From JBIYSM02 sp044759095 (GTDB taxonomy: Bacteria; Bacillota; Bacilli; Brevibacillales; Brevibacillaceae): a DNA stretch of 64,000 bases. The DNA is taken from assembly GCF_044759095.2 (NCBI RefSeq), contig NZ_JBIYSM020000006.1, positions 53,713-117,712 of the forward strand, read 5' to 3'. Shown here in pieces: positions 18,734 through 26,943 of this stretch. Positions within the stretch are counted from its first letter, which is position 1; the number at the start of each line of letters is the position of its first letter. Position numbers and translations under genes: made by a program. The notes beneath the pieces were generated by a model, which was not told where the DNA came from, searched no databases, and saw only the letters and a program-made list of their open reading frames with translations.

Positions 18734-19480
18734 ATGAGCCATTTGCAAGGATTTGTCGGTATTGTAACAGGAGGATCCCGCGGGATTGGAGCTTCTATCG
18801 TCCGCGAACTGGCACAGCAAGGGGTCCATCTTGTCATCAACTACCAATGCAATGCGGATGCCGCAGAAACATTGGTTCAGGAAGTGCAGGAAGAATTTGG
18901 TGTAAAGGCTTTGGCGGTGCAGGCTGACGTCTCTCTGGAAAGCGATGCAAAACGCCTGGTACATACGGCGAAGAAATCATTCAACCGGCTCGACATTCTG
19001 GTCAATAACGCAGGCATTACCCGCGACAGAACATTCAAAAAGCTGTCCGTTGAGGATTGGAACAAAGTCATTGAAGTAAACTTAAACAGCGTCTTTTACG
19101 TAACCCACTCCGCTCTCCCCTATCTGCAGGAATCTCCCCAGGGACGAATTGTCAACATTAGCTCCATCATCGGCCAGGCCGGCGGATTCGGCCAAACCAA
19201 CTACTCTGCTGCAAAGGCGGGCATGATTGGTTTTACCAAATCGCTTGCGCTGGAACTGGCAAAAACCGCAGTTACCGTGAACAGCATCTGCCCCGGCTTC
19301 ATTGAGACCGACATGCTTGCGTATGTACCGGAGGAGGTTCGTGAACAAATCAAATCCCGCATCCCGCAGCGCCGTTTCGGTCAGCCCGAGGAAATCGCCA
19401 AAGCAGTCTCGTTCCTCGTCAAGGACGGCGGATACATCACCGGACAGAGCCTGAACGTCAACGGCGGCCTGTACATGTAG
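18734..19480 (+). CDS. phaB: acetoacetyl-CoA reductase
   Basis: A 248-residue short-chain dehydrogenase making (R)-3-hydroxybutyryl-CoA from acetoacetyl-CoA. Motifs are TGGSRGIG for the cofactor, NNAG, and the catalytic Ser in NISSI with Y-x-x-x-K in NYSAAKAG. The start at 18734 follows GGAGGGAATAAAC. FabG activity is the main alternative, but the position between phaR and phaC favours PhaB. Confidence 0.92.
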   Translation: MSHLQGFVGIVTGGSRGIGASIVRELAQQGVHLVINYQCNADAAETLVQEVQEEFGVKALAVQADVSLESDAKRLVHTAKKSFNRLDILVNNAGITRDRTFKKLSVEDWNKVIEVNLNSVFYVTHSALPYLQESPQGRIVNISSIIGQAGGFGQTNYSAAKAGMIGFTKSLALELAKTAVTVNSICPGFIETDMLAYVPEEVREQIKSRIPQRRFGQPEEIAKAVSFLVKDGGYITGQSLNVNGGLYM

Positions 19481-19494
19481 GGGGGCATCCAATC

Positions 19495-20562
19495 ATGACC
19501 GGAGCAAATGCATGGGGAAACGGGATTTACCATTCCAGCCTGGATCGGTTTCAACGGGTACAGGACATCTTGTCCCGCCCTGAACCGGAAGTCGGCCTGA
19601 CACCAAAAGAGTGCATCTGGACCAAAAACAAGACAAAGCTTTACCGATACATCCCCGTCAAATCCGCGGAAGAACGGCACAAGACTCCGCTGCTGCTGAT
19701 TTACGCTCTCATTAACAAACCCTACATTATGGATCTTACGCCAGGCATGAGCATGGTGGAGTATCTGGTCAACCAGGGGTTTGACGTGTACCTGCTTGAC
19801 TGGGGAGTCTTCCAGTTGGAAGACCGCACGCTGGCATTTGACCATCTGGTGTTCGACTACATTCCCCGCGCGGTCGACAAGGTGATGCGAACGTCCGGAG
19901 CCAAGGAGATTTCCCTCTTAGGTTACTGCATGGGCGGAACCATTACTTCGATGTACGCCGCTCTGCACCCGGCCACGCCAGTTCGCAATACGGTGTTCGT
20001 AGCAAGCCCCTTTGATTTTTCTGATGCAGGCGCCTACACCGTGTGGTTGGATGAACGTTACTACAACCTGGACAAAATGGTGGAGACATTTGGCGTGATT
20101 CCTCCCGAAATTTTGGATTTTGGCAACAAGCTGCTGAAGCCTCTCACCAATTTCGTGGGGCCATGGGTGAACCTCGTGGATCGTGCCGCTGATGAAACGT
20201 TCGTCAAAAACTGGCGGTTGTTAAACAAGTGGGTGGCAGACGGAACGCCGTTCCCCGGTGAAGCGTTTCGCCAGTGGATTCGTGACTTCTACCAGCAAAA
20301 CAAGCTGATCAAAGGCGAATTGGTACTGCGAGGCAGACGTGTCGACCTTTCCAACATAAAAGCCAACCTCTTAACGGTGGTGGCGGAGCGCGACCATATC
20401 GCTCTCCCCTGCCAGAGCGTCGCCTTGAACCAAGTGGTTTCCAGCACAGACAAGACATTGCTGGAGCTGCCAACCGGACACGTATCCATCGTGAACTCAG
20501 GCGTGGCGCTGAAAAAGTTGTTCCCCACTCTCGGAGACTGGCTCGCCCAACGATCCAATTAA
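19495..20562 (+). CDS. phaC: class IV polyhydroxyalkanoate synthase subunit
   Basis: A 355-residue alpha/beta hydrolase that polymerises hydroxyacyl-CoA into storage granules. The lipase-like box GYCMGG holds catalytic Cys145; the Asp and His partners are in ERDHIALP and TGHVSIV. The short length and dependence on PhaR rather than PhaE mark class IV. It lies 14 bases after phaB. No phaP, phaJ or depolymerase is in the window. Confidence 0.95.
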   Translation: MTGANAWGNGIYHSSLDRFQRVQDILSRPEPEVGLTPKECIWTKNKTKLYRYIPVKSAEERHKTPLLLIYALINKPYIMDLTPGMSMVEYLVNQGFDVYLLDWGVFQLEDRTLAFDHLVFDYIPRAVDKVMRTSGAKEISLLGYCMGGTITSMYAALHPATPVRNTVFVASPFDFSDAGAYTVWLDERYYNLDKMVETFGVIPPEILDFGNKLLKPLTNFVGPWVNLVDRAADETFVKNWRLLNKWVADGTPFPGEAFRQWIRDFYQQNKLIKGELVLRGRRVDLSNIKANLLTVVAERDHIALPCQSVALNQVVSSTDKTLLELPTGHVSIVNSGVALKKLFPTLGDWLAQRSN

Positions 20563-20588
20563 GCTAACGCTGCGCCGGGCGGGGCCCC
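20562..20588 (+). repeat. dispersed repeat, truncated copy 1
   Basis: A 27-base fragment equal to the core of the window's dispersed repeat (AGCTAACGC, GCCGGGC, GGGGCCCC) with one substitution. It begins at the last base of the phaC stop codon and abuts the phaC/pxpA terminator. Confidence 0.75.
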
Positions 20589-20597
20589 TATATGCCG

Positions 20598-20638
20598 AAA
20601 AAAGGTGACCCCCTCCACTTTTGGGAGGGTCACCTTTT
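20598..20638. terminator. bidirectional terminator phaC / pxpA
   Basis: Long stem AAAAGGTGACCC(CC)TCC paired with GGGAGGGTCACCTTTT between convergent genes; T tracts on both strands. Confidence 0.9.
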
Positions 20639-20647
20639 CCCTGTATG

Positions 20648-21406
20648 TTACGCGAATCGCTCGATCTTTACCCCATGCTGTTTTGCCCATCGGTGCAGCT
20701 CGACGAGAAGCTGTATCACATCCGGACTTTCGCTGTGGATGCAAAGGGTATCGGCGGCAAGTTCAATGACGCTGCCATCCACTGTCTGGACGGATTGTTC
20801 CAAAACGAGTCGGCTCGCTTGCTCCATTTGTTCGTCCTTGCTGATGAGCACGCTGCCTTCCAGTTCTCGCGGCGCCAGTCGGCCGTTGGGGAGATAGGCG
20901 CGATCAGCAAATACCTCTTCGGCCACCTGTAGGCCGTGCTCCAATCCCGCTTCCACCAAGGCACTGCCTGACAGCGCATACAGAATCAGCTCTTCATTTA
21001 TGTCGGTCACGGCACGCACAACTGCTTCGGCCAGTTCCGGCTGTTCTGCTGCTTCATTATAAAGGGCCCCGTGCAGTTTTACATGGTGAAGTTTACCGCC
21101 AAGTGCTCTCGTGACGCCGTCCAGAGCCGCTATTTGGTACAGCGTGAGTTCGTATACCTCTCCGGCTGAAAGGTTCATGGAGCGCCTGCCGAATCCCTGC
21201 AGATCGGGATAACCGGGATGAGCTCCTATGTTTACACCGTGTTTTATCGCTGCTTCAACCGTTCTGCAGATGATATGAGGATCCCCGGCGTGCTGTCCGC
21301 AGGCGACATTCACAGAGGTAATCCACTTGAGAATCCCTAAATCCTCGCTCAACCGGGCGCGGCCAAATCCTTCCCCCAGGTCACAGTTGATATCCAGTTT
21401 TATCAC
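20648..21406 (-). CDS. pxpA: 5-oxoprolinase subunit A (LamB/YcsF family)
   Basis: A 252-residue protein with the LamB/YcsF signature (LDINCDLGEGFGR, NVACGQHAGDP, GAHPGYPDLQGFGRR, KLHGALYN). With PxpB and PxpC this family performs ATP-dependent cleavage of 5-oxoproline to glutamate; the partners are not in this window. The start is uncertain: GTG at 21406 gives the family N-terminus IKLDINC, while GTG at 21418 is in frame and would add four residues. Confidence 0.88.
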   Translation of the reverse strand: MIKLDINCDLGEGFGRARLSEDLGILKWITSVNVACGQHAGDPHIICRTVEAAIKHGVNIGAHPGYPDLQGFGRRSMNLSAGEVYELTLYQIAALDGVTRALGGKLHHVKLHGALYNEAAEQPELAEAVVRAVTDINEELILYALSGSALVEAGLEHGLQVAEEVFADRAYLPNGRLAPRELEGSVLISKDEQMEQASRLVLEQSVQTVDGSVIELAADTLCIHSESPDVIQLLVELHRWAKQHGVKIERFA

Positions 21407-21544
21407 GACACTCCCCACTTCCTTTCAACCTTGAAATGTAAGCGCATACAATAAAGCAAATGCCAATCCCTTTGATTTCCATATTTCTAGCATATCATGC
21501 CGCGGTGACAATCAAAACAAAAAAAGCTGCCGAATTTTGGCAGC

Positions 21545-21895
21545 TTATCGCGCAGTCTCCGCCCCCTCCGATTTGGGCGCTTCTTCATCCAGAAGGGCTT
21601 CGGCCAGAGACAAGACCTGATGCTTCTCCTGTTTGTAATCGTATTCTTTGGCTTTGTCAGGTTTCGCGTTGTTATAGACGACCGGGATCTCATGGCGATG
21701 GGAGCGTTCCACCCTGGTCACAAAATGAAGCTTTTCCATGATTCTGATGGCCTCGTCTATTTCGTTGGCATCCACGTACATGGATACGTAGTTCAATCGT
21801 TTTGAGATGTAGTGAATGGTGCCAAATTTACGTAAATTTTTGGCGGCGCGGGTGTTTTTTACCCAGACGGCGACCCCCAAACGTTTCTCTCTCAT
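21545..21895 (-). CDS. ylbG: YlbG-family protein (DUF2129)
   Basis: A 116-residue protein with the YlbG signature: GVAVWVKNTRAAKNLRKFGTIHYISKRLNYVSMYVD, FVTRVE, and NAKPDKAKEYDYK. In Bacillus it lies directly behind ylbF; here a small opposite-strand gene separates them. Function unknown. The C-terminal 25 residues (LAEALLDEEAPKSEGAE) are acidic and look disordered. Confidence 0.9.
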   Translation of the reverse strand: MREKRLGVAVWVKNTRAAKNLRKFGTIHYISKRLNYVSMYVDANEIDEAIRIMEKLHFVTRVERSHRHEIPVVYNNAKPDKAKEYDYKQEKHQVLSLAEALLDEEAPKSEGAETAR

Positions 21896-21969
21896 GTGTT
21901 AGGTCTGTCTCCTTCCCGAACGTGGTATTATCATTTGGAAATGGACCAAAAAGGTGGAGGTTTTCGCTT

Positions 21970-22308
21970 GTGCTCGAATCATTCTATCAACGTTTTCACA
22001 ACAGCTCGCTGAATCTGCCCGGCATTATCGATGCGAACTGGCGCGAATACGCGGGTCAGCGCTTTTATTATGTAAAAACCCCGCTCCCAGCCGGACTCTT
22101 GAGAAAAATGCTGCTGGAAGCAGGGGAAGCCGTTGCAGCTGGCACAAAACTGAAGGTGGAAACCATTTTCGTGCGCTCTCTTGAAGAGCAGCACGTCTTC
22201 CGTTTCCGCTTTCTCGTACCGAATGAAAAGCAGTTTTGCTGCGGAAATCTGTGCGTTGACTGTTATTTGCTTCGCGAAAACACGTCAAAAGACAGCAGAG
22301 AATCCTAG
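21970..22308 (+). CDS. small protein with C-terminal cysteine cluster
   Basis: A 112-residue protein with GTG start at 21970 behind GGTGGAGG. I do not recognise a family. The C-terminus carries FCCGNLCVDCYLLRE, a CC-x3-C-x2-C cluster that could bind zinc or an iron-sulfur cluster and faintly recalls the short oxidoreductase-like CCG..C..C motif. It is inserted between ylbF and ylbG on the opposite strand, and its stop overlaps the ylbF stop by 4 bases. Confidence 0.65.
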   Translation: MLESFYQRFHNSSLNLPGIIDANWREYAGQRFYYVKTPLPAGLLRKMLLEAGEAVAAGTKLKVETIFVRSLEEQHVFRFRFLVPNEKQFCCGNLCVDCYLLRENTSKDSRES

Positions 22309-22763
22309 GATGTTTTTTTGGTGCTGCAGCCGCAGCTTCCGCCTGTACCGCAACCGCTGCTTTTTGCCTCGAGAAACGGGTTGTTGCTCGGGACTTTGAT
22401 GGAATCGGACACGGCATCAGCGATCGTCCGCCCTACCTGGTACAACAGCATGTCGAGATTGCCCTCGGCCCGTTTGAACTGCTGAACCGAATCCAACATT
22501 TCGATCGCGCGCTTCAGCTGGCGCACTTCTTTGGATATATGGTCGTAATCGGGATGGTACTTCCCGAAACGCTGCACATCTTCATACTGAGCTTTCTTCT
22601 GTTCGAACAGGGTCAGCAGGCGCTGTGCCTCCTCATCCTGTTCCATTCGCCGCTTGGCGGTCAAATACTCCGAGACCTCGCGCGAATGGTTTATCATCAT
22701 GGACAATTCATGGGACTCAAGAATCAACTCTGCCATGTCTACCGTTTCCAGTGTCTCCATCAT
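22305..22763 (-). CDS. ylbF: YlbF/RicF regulatory protein
   Basis: A 152-residue helical protein of the YlbF family, a component of the Y complex (YlbF-YmcA-YaaT) that directs RNase Y-dependent mRNA maturation and affects competence, biofilm and sporulation. The C-terminus has CGTGGSCGCS, consistent with the reported iron-sulfur clusters of the complex. The start at 22763 follows AAGGGGGG. The gene is read immediately downstream of a 67-bp tandem repeat array. Confidence 0.9.
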   Translation of the reverse strand: MMETLETVDMAELILESHELSMMINHSREVSEYLTAKRRMEQDEEAQRLLTLFEQKKAQYEDVQRFGKYHPDYDHISKEVRQLKRAIEMLDSVQQFKRAEGNLDMLLYQVGRTIADAVSDSIKVPSNNPFLEAKSSGCGTGGSCGCSTKKTS

Positions 22764-22775
22764 GGCGAGACCCCC

Positions 22776-22989
22776 CTTCTTAGTGGCGATACCACATTGA
22801 TACTTCATCCTTGCGAAGCCACACCCAGGTCCCCGCAGGGGGCTTCTTAGTGGCGATACCACATTGATACTTCATCCTTGCGAAGCCACACCCAGGTCCC
22901 CGCAGGGGGCTTCTTAGTGGCGATACCACATTGATACTTCATCCTTGCGAAGCCACACCCAGGTCCCCGCAGGGGGCTTCTTAGTGGCG
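22776..22989. repeat. 67-bp tandem repeat, three full units plus a partial
   Basis: Three apparently identical 67-bp units start at 22776, 22843 and 22910, and a fourth partial unit starts at 22977. Each contains GTGGCGATACCAC (small hairpin) and GAAGCC...GGCTTC flanking CCCAGGTCCCCGCAGGGGG. The array fills the space upstream of ylbF and supplies its ribosome binding site at the first unit border. 67 is not a multiple of three, so no protein is encoded through it. Confidence 0.95.
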
Positions 22990-23046
22990 TTTATTCCACG
23001 CCCACATTTCCTATTGTAACACGAAATCAATAAAAATGTTGCACAT

Positions 23047-24954
23047 TCATGCGAGATAGTCTGGGACGACGATGCGGGCCCGGCCGATTTCATCCAGCCG
23101 ATACCGCTTTTTTATGCGTTGCGCTTCCATCGTGACATACCAGTACCCCATTTCCACTTCCACTTTTTGGGGCACGGCCTGCCATACATCACCGCCGGCG
23201 AGCTGTACCTGCACCTCCACCTGCAGCTCCTTCGCCCGTTTTAATAAATCCCGCAGGGTTTGCGGGTGGTAGGCTTGCAGATGCTGTGTCCATATCTTCG
23301 GAAGCGCACCCAGCTGGGGCATTCCTTCCAGCGGATCCGGAAACGTATTCTCGACGGCATAGCCATCCCATGGGCGGGCGATTGAAAACAAACCGTCTGC
23401 ACCGAGCCCTCTTGGCAAATGAGGGCTCTGTTCCTCGCCTATTGCTTCCGTATCCATTCCGTTTAGCGGCTCATAGCCATGCCGACGAAACAGATCGGAG
23501 AGCTCTCTTTGCTTTGACAACGGAATGAGAAAGTCGGTTGACGTAATGACCTCGTTCATATAGTCGGCAAACGACGGAATCTGCCTCAATTCCTCGAGCA
23601 ATTGTGGATGGGCCGCGCTTACGCGGACCATTGGCTCCATTCGGATCTGACGTGCGGTTTTTCCAAAGCGATGGACGAGCTCTTTTACCGAATCGGGCAA
23701 AGGATGAACGCAGTGCAGCTGCAGCGTGTCCAACGCCTGCTCCTCGGAAGCCCCGCGTGCAAGAAACGATTGAACCGGTCTCGCCTGCAGCTCGCAGATG
23801 ACGGAATCCCCGTGAAAGGTAAGGGAACCGAATCGGCTCAAGTCCCAGATCGCTCGAAGCGGCACCAGCGGCGGGATGGTTACGACGCCGGCGGGGTCCA
23901 CGAACCAGCCTTCTTCCCAATCCGCTCGCGCTAGTCCACGCCATCGCCAGTAGAGCTGTTCATTGCTGCCTTCGCCAAGCTCAATCCAGCCAAACCCGAG
24001 CAACAGGTGGAGCCATTCGCCCCTCAGACGTTCTTTTGCATCCGAGGGACATTCAAATCCAGCCCTAGGGAGTTCCTGCAGCAGTTGATCGACCGAGCTC
24101 CATTGGTCGGGTGGCTGGGTATTCATCATCGATGCAAATGCCTCGCACCACGGCTCATGCGGGAGATAATGATCACACACCAGACGGTACATGGATTCCC
24201 ATCGCGCAGAAGGGCTAAGGCGCAGCCACTCCTGTACCTGGGGAAGATTGATTCGCAGCCGTTTCTCTTCGGAGAATACGACCTGCAGCCGCATTGCCAG
24301 ATCCAACACGACGTTTAGTGCCGACGGGTCATCCTCTCTCACCGTGTCCGATGAGCGATACACGAGCAGACTTTGGACGTGTTCTACTCCCAACGAGACA
24401 AGCGGCGCCATTTTTTGCAAAAAACGGCGATGAACCGTCCTCCTTTGCGTCAACAGCACCTCGTTATCGCGAACAAACAGGAAAAGGGCAAAAACATCCA
24501 TATGTATACCGCGCCCCGATGCGATATAATAAGGGAGCGTTTCACGGACAGCCTGTCTCTCTTGCGGGCGGGAAAGCAGCATCTGCGTAAACCGTTCGCG
24601 GACCTCTGCCGGCATGACGTACCCGATTTCGCTCCACAGCTTGCGGACGGTCAGGACAACCCCCAGCCGGCGAAGTTTGGTCAAGCTGGCGGACAGGTGT
24701 CGGTGTTCGTGGCGGGAGATACGCTCCCACTGCTTCCTGCTGAAAAAGCCGCGTGAGGAAGCTTGTACAAAGAGCCGAATGACCGTACGCTCCATTTCAC
24801 TCACGCTGTCCCACAGGGAGGCGAGAAATGACTCATCGGTTAACCGGTTGGGCAGGTCAAGTTCACATGCTACCGACAGGCGCTGATTCTGCTCACGCAG
24901 GATGGCTTGTATGGTCGCTTCGGAAAGCAGCGGCAAGCTGTACTCCACGCGCAT
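23047..24954 (-). CDS. helicase-associated (XPB/Ssl2 N-terminal-like) domain protein
   Basis: A 635-residue cytoplasmic protein without Walker motifs. The central region (about 370-470, WFVDPAGVVTIPP..., FHGDSVICELQARP, DTLQLHCVHPLPDSV) resembles the helicase-associated domain found in XPB-like helicases. The last 70 residues (LLKRAKELQVEVQVQL, GYWYVTMEAQRIKKRYRLDEIGRARI) resemble a WYL-type ligand-sensing fold. The nearest family is annotated only as helicase-associated domain protein. Role unknown. Confidence 0.7.
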   Translation of the reverse strand: MRVEYSLPLLSEATIQAILREQNQRLSVACELDLPNRLTDESFLASLWDSVSEMERTVIRLFVQASSRGFFSRKQWERISRHEHRHLSASLTKLRRLGVVLTVRKLWSEIGYVMPAEVRERFTQMLLSRPQERQAVRETLPYYIASGRGIHMDVFALFLFVRDNEVLLTQRRTVHRRFLQKMAPLVSLGVEHVQSLLVYRSSDTVREDDPSALNVVLDLAMRLQVVFSEEKRLRINLPQVQEWLRLSPSARWESMYRLVCDHYLPHEPWCEAFASMMNTQPPDQWSSVDQLLQELPRAGFECPSDAKERLRGEWLHLLLGFGWIELGEGSNEQLYWRWRGLARADWEEGWFVDPAGVVTIPPLVPLRAIWDLSRFGSLTFHGDSVICELQARPVQSFLARGASEEQALDTLQLHCVHPLPDSVKELVHRFGKTARQIRMEPMVRVSAAHPQLLEELRQIPSFADYMNEVITSTDFLIPLSKQRELSDLFRRHGYEPLNGMDTEAIGEEQSPHLPRGLGADGLFSIARPWDGYAVENTFPDPLEGMPQLGALPKIWTQHLQAYHPQTLRDLLKRAKELQVEVQVQLAGGDVWQAVPQKVEVEMGYWYVTMEAQRIKKRYRLDEIGRARIVVPDYLA

Positions 24955-25023
24955 GGCGGCTCACCTCTTCATCTGACTGGTATTGATGTTTATCCAACGA
25001 TATTAGAAACGGAGGGATCGTCC

Positions 25024-25452
25024 TTGTTGAAAATAGGTTTCGGTATCTTGACGGCGATTTCCCTTATCCTGACGGGACCATTTCTTTCTATAGACAATCC
25101 TACCTCATTTCCTGCGGCAAATGAAAGCCAGGCCGCAGTGGAAAGTGCATCGTCTTCCTATCCGCCAGCCGTTCAGGACGCCCTGAAAAAGCTGCGCAAA
25201 AACGGCGGGCAGACAGTCGTCCACGCCGGCGGAAAAACGTATGTGGTCATCGGTGTCGGCCAACGTCCCACAGGAGGCTATCGCCTTACCGTCGACCAGG
25301 TAAAACAAAAGGCGCCGAACAGCTTCGAGGTATACGTCCGGGAACACAAGCCGTCGCCAGGCACGCTTACCACGCAAGTGATCTCGTATCCGACACTGGT
25401 GGTTTCCCTGCCACAGGCAAATGCATCTGTGCACGTAACCATAGAGAGATGA
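25024..25452 (+). CDS. exported PrcB-like domain protein
   Basis: A 142-residue protein starting at TTG behind GGAGGGATCGTCC. It has a signal peptide or anchor (about 1-22). The C-terminal half (YVVIGVGQRPTGGYRLTVDQV..., FEVYVREHKPSPG, YPTLVVSL) fits the PrcB C-terminal domain found in secreted protease-complex subunits. The function here is not established. Confidence 0.75.
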   Translation: MLKIGFGILTAISLILTGPFLSIDNPTSFPAANESQAAVESASSSYPPAVQDALKKLRKNGGQTVVHAGGKTYVVIGVGQRPTGGYRLTVDQVKQKAPNSFEVYVREHKPSPGTLTTQVISYPTLVVSLPQANASVHVTIER

Positions 25453-25462
25453 CGGCATAAGG

Positions 25463-25495
25463 AAAGCAGAGGGTTGGCGCCTCTGCTTTTCTTAT
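25463..25495. terminator. bidirectional terminator
   Basis: Stem AAAGCAGAGG/CCTCTGCTTT between two convergent genes, followed by TCTTATTT on the plus strand. Confidence 0.85.
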
Positions 25496-25899
25496 TTCAC
25501 ATCGATGTGAAAACGTTGTTTTACGCCGTATGATTGATGATTATTGTGAGCAAGCTCGACAACCACCTCATGATGCCCCGCTGTGATGTCTCTCAGCACG
25601 AACTTCGTTTCGAAAACTTTCGCCACTTTCTTACCGTCCAGGTAGAGATGGATATGACCTTCACCATGACGGTTGTCTTTTCCCATGTTCTCCAGAGAGA
25701 ATGAAAAGCCCGTTACGTTCATGTTGAGATACAGATCATTCTCCTTCAACGAATGAGAGACCTTGAGCGTAGGGGCGTGATGGCGGTTCTCCAATGGGCC
25801 ATCCGTTGTTACCGCATTGGCAGCGTAGAGGCCAAGCTCCACACAGGCGACAATGCCAACCAGGAGCAAAAAACGACGCAGGAGCCTTTTGATATGCAT
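25492..25899 (-). CDS. membrane-anchored extracytoplasmic small protein
   Basis: A 135-residue protein with one N-terminal membrane segment (about 9-28) and an external beta-rich domain. HGEGHIHLYLDGKKVAKVFETKFVLRD plus GHHEVVVELAHNNHQSY is a histidine-rich beta-sandwich pattern seen in copper-resistance-like or DUF4399-type domains. Metal binding is only a suggestion. AAAAGGAGTGACCCT precedes the ATG. Confidence 0.65.
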   Translation of the reverse strand: MHIKRLLRRFLLLVGIVACVELGLYAANAVTTDGPLENRHHAPTLKVSHSLKENDLYLNMNVTGFSFSLENMGKDNRHGEGHIHLYLDGKKVAKVFETKFVLRDITAGHHEVVVELAHNNHQSYGVKQRFHIDVK

Positions 25900-25969
25900 A
25901 GGGTCACTCCTTTTGTTCAGGTTCCATCAGCTAGTGTACCCTTTTGCATCCACCCTCATTCGAAGTATT

Positions 25970-26638
25970 TTACTGCTTTGGCGGGCGGAATCCTGCCGCT
26001 TTTGCCTCCTCCTCGGTGGCAAACCAGACCTCCGCTTTGGTTCGTTCGTAGTCCCGGCTGCCCGGTACGTGGTAAATTTTCTCTCCTTTCGAGTTGATGT
26101 TCCCTTTGATGGGCTTGCCGGGTGGCGGCGAGTTACCTGGCTGATCACCCCGGTGATCCTCAAGCGCCCACAATCCGCGGTTTTGTTCCCGCGCCTCCCG
26201 CTCCGCCTGCAAGAACAAATCGGCATAGGTAACGTTCGGCGGGATGGTGAGAATGCGTGCATAGCCTTCCCGAACCAGTTTTTCGTTCACAAAGGTGCCG
26301 TCCGGCAGGTACACATAGGCCAACAGGCGTCCGTACCTGTCCCGCGGTTCCGCATCAAAACGCAGAAGCACCTGCTTTCCCGAAAGCAGCTGTTTCGTAT
26401 AGCTGCTTGCTTCCTTTCCATACGGCTCCACCGGGTGATTCGGCTTTACCGTCTCCGGTGTATCCACACCGATCATCCGCACTTTTTCTCCGGCGGATAT
26501 CTCGAATGTATCCCCATCCACCACCCGTGTAACCGTAGCCTTCATCTCCCCGTTGGGAGTTGGTTGATCCGGCGTGCCGCATCCTGAGATACACAGGAAG
26601 AGAATCGTCAGCACGCTCAGCCAGGCAGCATTTCTCAC
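25970..26638 (-). CDS. thermonuclease-family lipoprotein
   Basis: A 222-residue staphylococcal-nuclease-like protein. A lipobox (ISGC, Cys about 20) marks lipid anchoring outside the membrane. The SNase core has VVDGDTF, VRMIGVDTPET, DRYGRLLAYVYL and EGYARI with the expected acidic and arginine residues. The C-terminal 45 residues (GNINSKGEKIYHVPGSRDYERT...EEEAKAAGF) form a second small domain common in such nucleases. Starts at GTG with AAAGGA close by. Confidence 0.88.
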   Translation of the reverse strand: MRNAAWLSVLTILFLCISGCGTPDQPTPNGEMKATVTRVVDGDTFEISAGEKVRMIGVDTPETVKPNHPVEPYGKEASSYTKQLLSGKQVLLRFDAEPRDRYGRLLAYVYLPDGTFVNEKLVREGYARILTIPPNVTYADLFLQAEREAREQNRGLWALEDHRGDQPGNSPPPGKPIKGNINSKGEKIYHVPGSRDYERTKAEVWFATEEEAKAAGFRPPKQ

Positions 26639-26712
26639 GTTCCTTTCATCCTTTCCGTCGTAGGCTTGGCTAGTATCACTCTATCCGATGCCTGTCCAGC
26701 CGTGCAAGCAAG

Positions 26713-26738
26713 AAAACGACCTCGCAGCAGGTCGTTTT
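26713..26738. terminator. terminator
   Basis: Perfect stem AAAACGACCT/AGGTCGTTTT directly after the small ORF at 26754, separating it from the nuclease gene. Confidence 0.8.
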
Positions 26739-26753
26739 ATGCGTCTCCATTCG

Positions 26754-26852
26754 TTAATCGCGATCGTTAAACAAGAACAGCAATACCACCACAACTATGA
26801 TAATCCACAGAAGATCATCGTTTTCCCGGTCAAAAAAGTCAAACAAAGCCAT
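26754..26852 (-). CDS. 32-residue hydrophobic small protein
   Basis: ATG at 26852 behind an excellent AAAGGAGGACCCACG site encodes a 32-residue peptide with an acidic start (FDFFDRENDD), a run of about 18 Ile/Val/Leu residues and a short NDRD end, closed by TAA and a strong terminator. It is a single-pass membrane peptide. It resembles the small Bacillales sporulation/YjcZ-like peptides only in layout. Confidence 0.7.
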   Translation of the reverse strand: MALFDFFDRENDDLLWIIIVVVVLLFLFNDRD

Positions 26853-26943
26853 CGTGGGTCCTCCTTTCCTTCTCGCTACAGCCTATGCAGGTGACTGGGT
26901 GAATGTCAGACTGAAACGAGCCCAAAAGTGGAACGGATTGGAC

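Noticed and set aside
22776..22989. CRISPR array or iteron origin in the ylbF leader
   Set aside because: The units are contiguous without unique spacers, there are no cas genes, and no replication gene is nearby.
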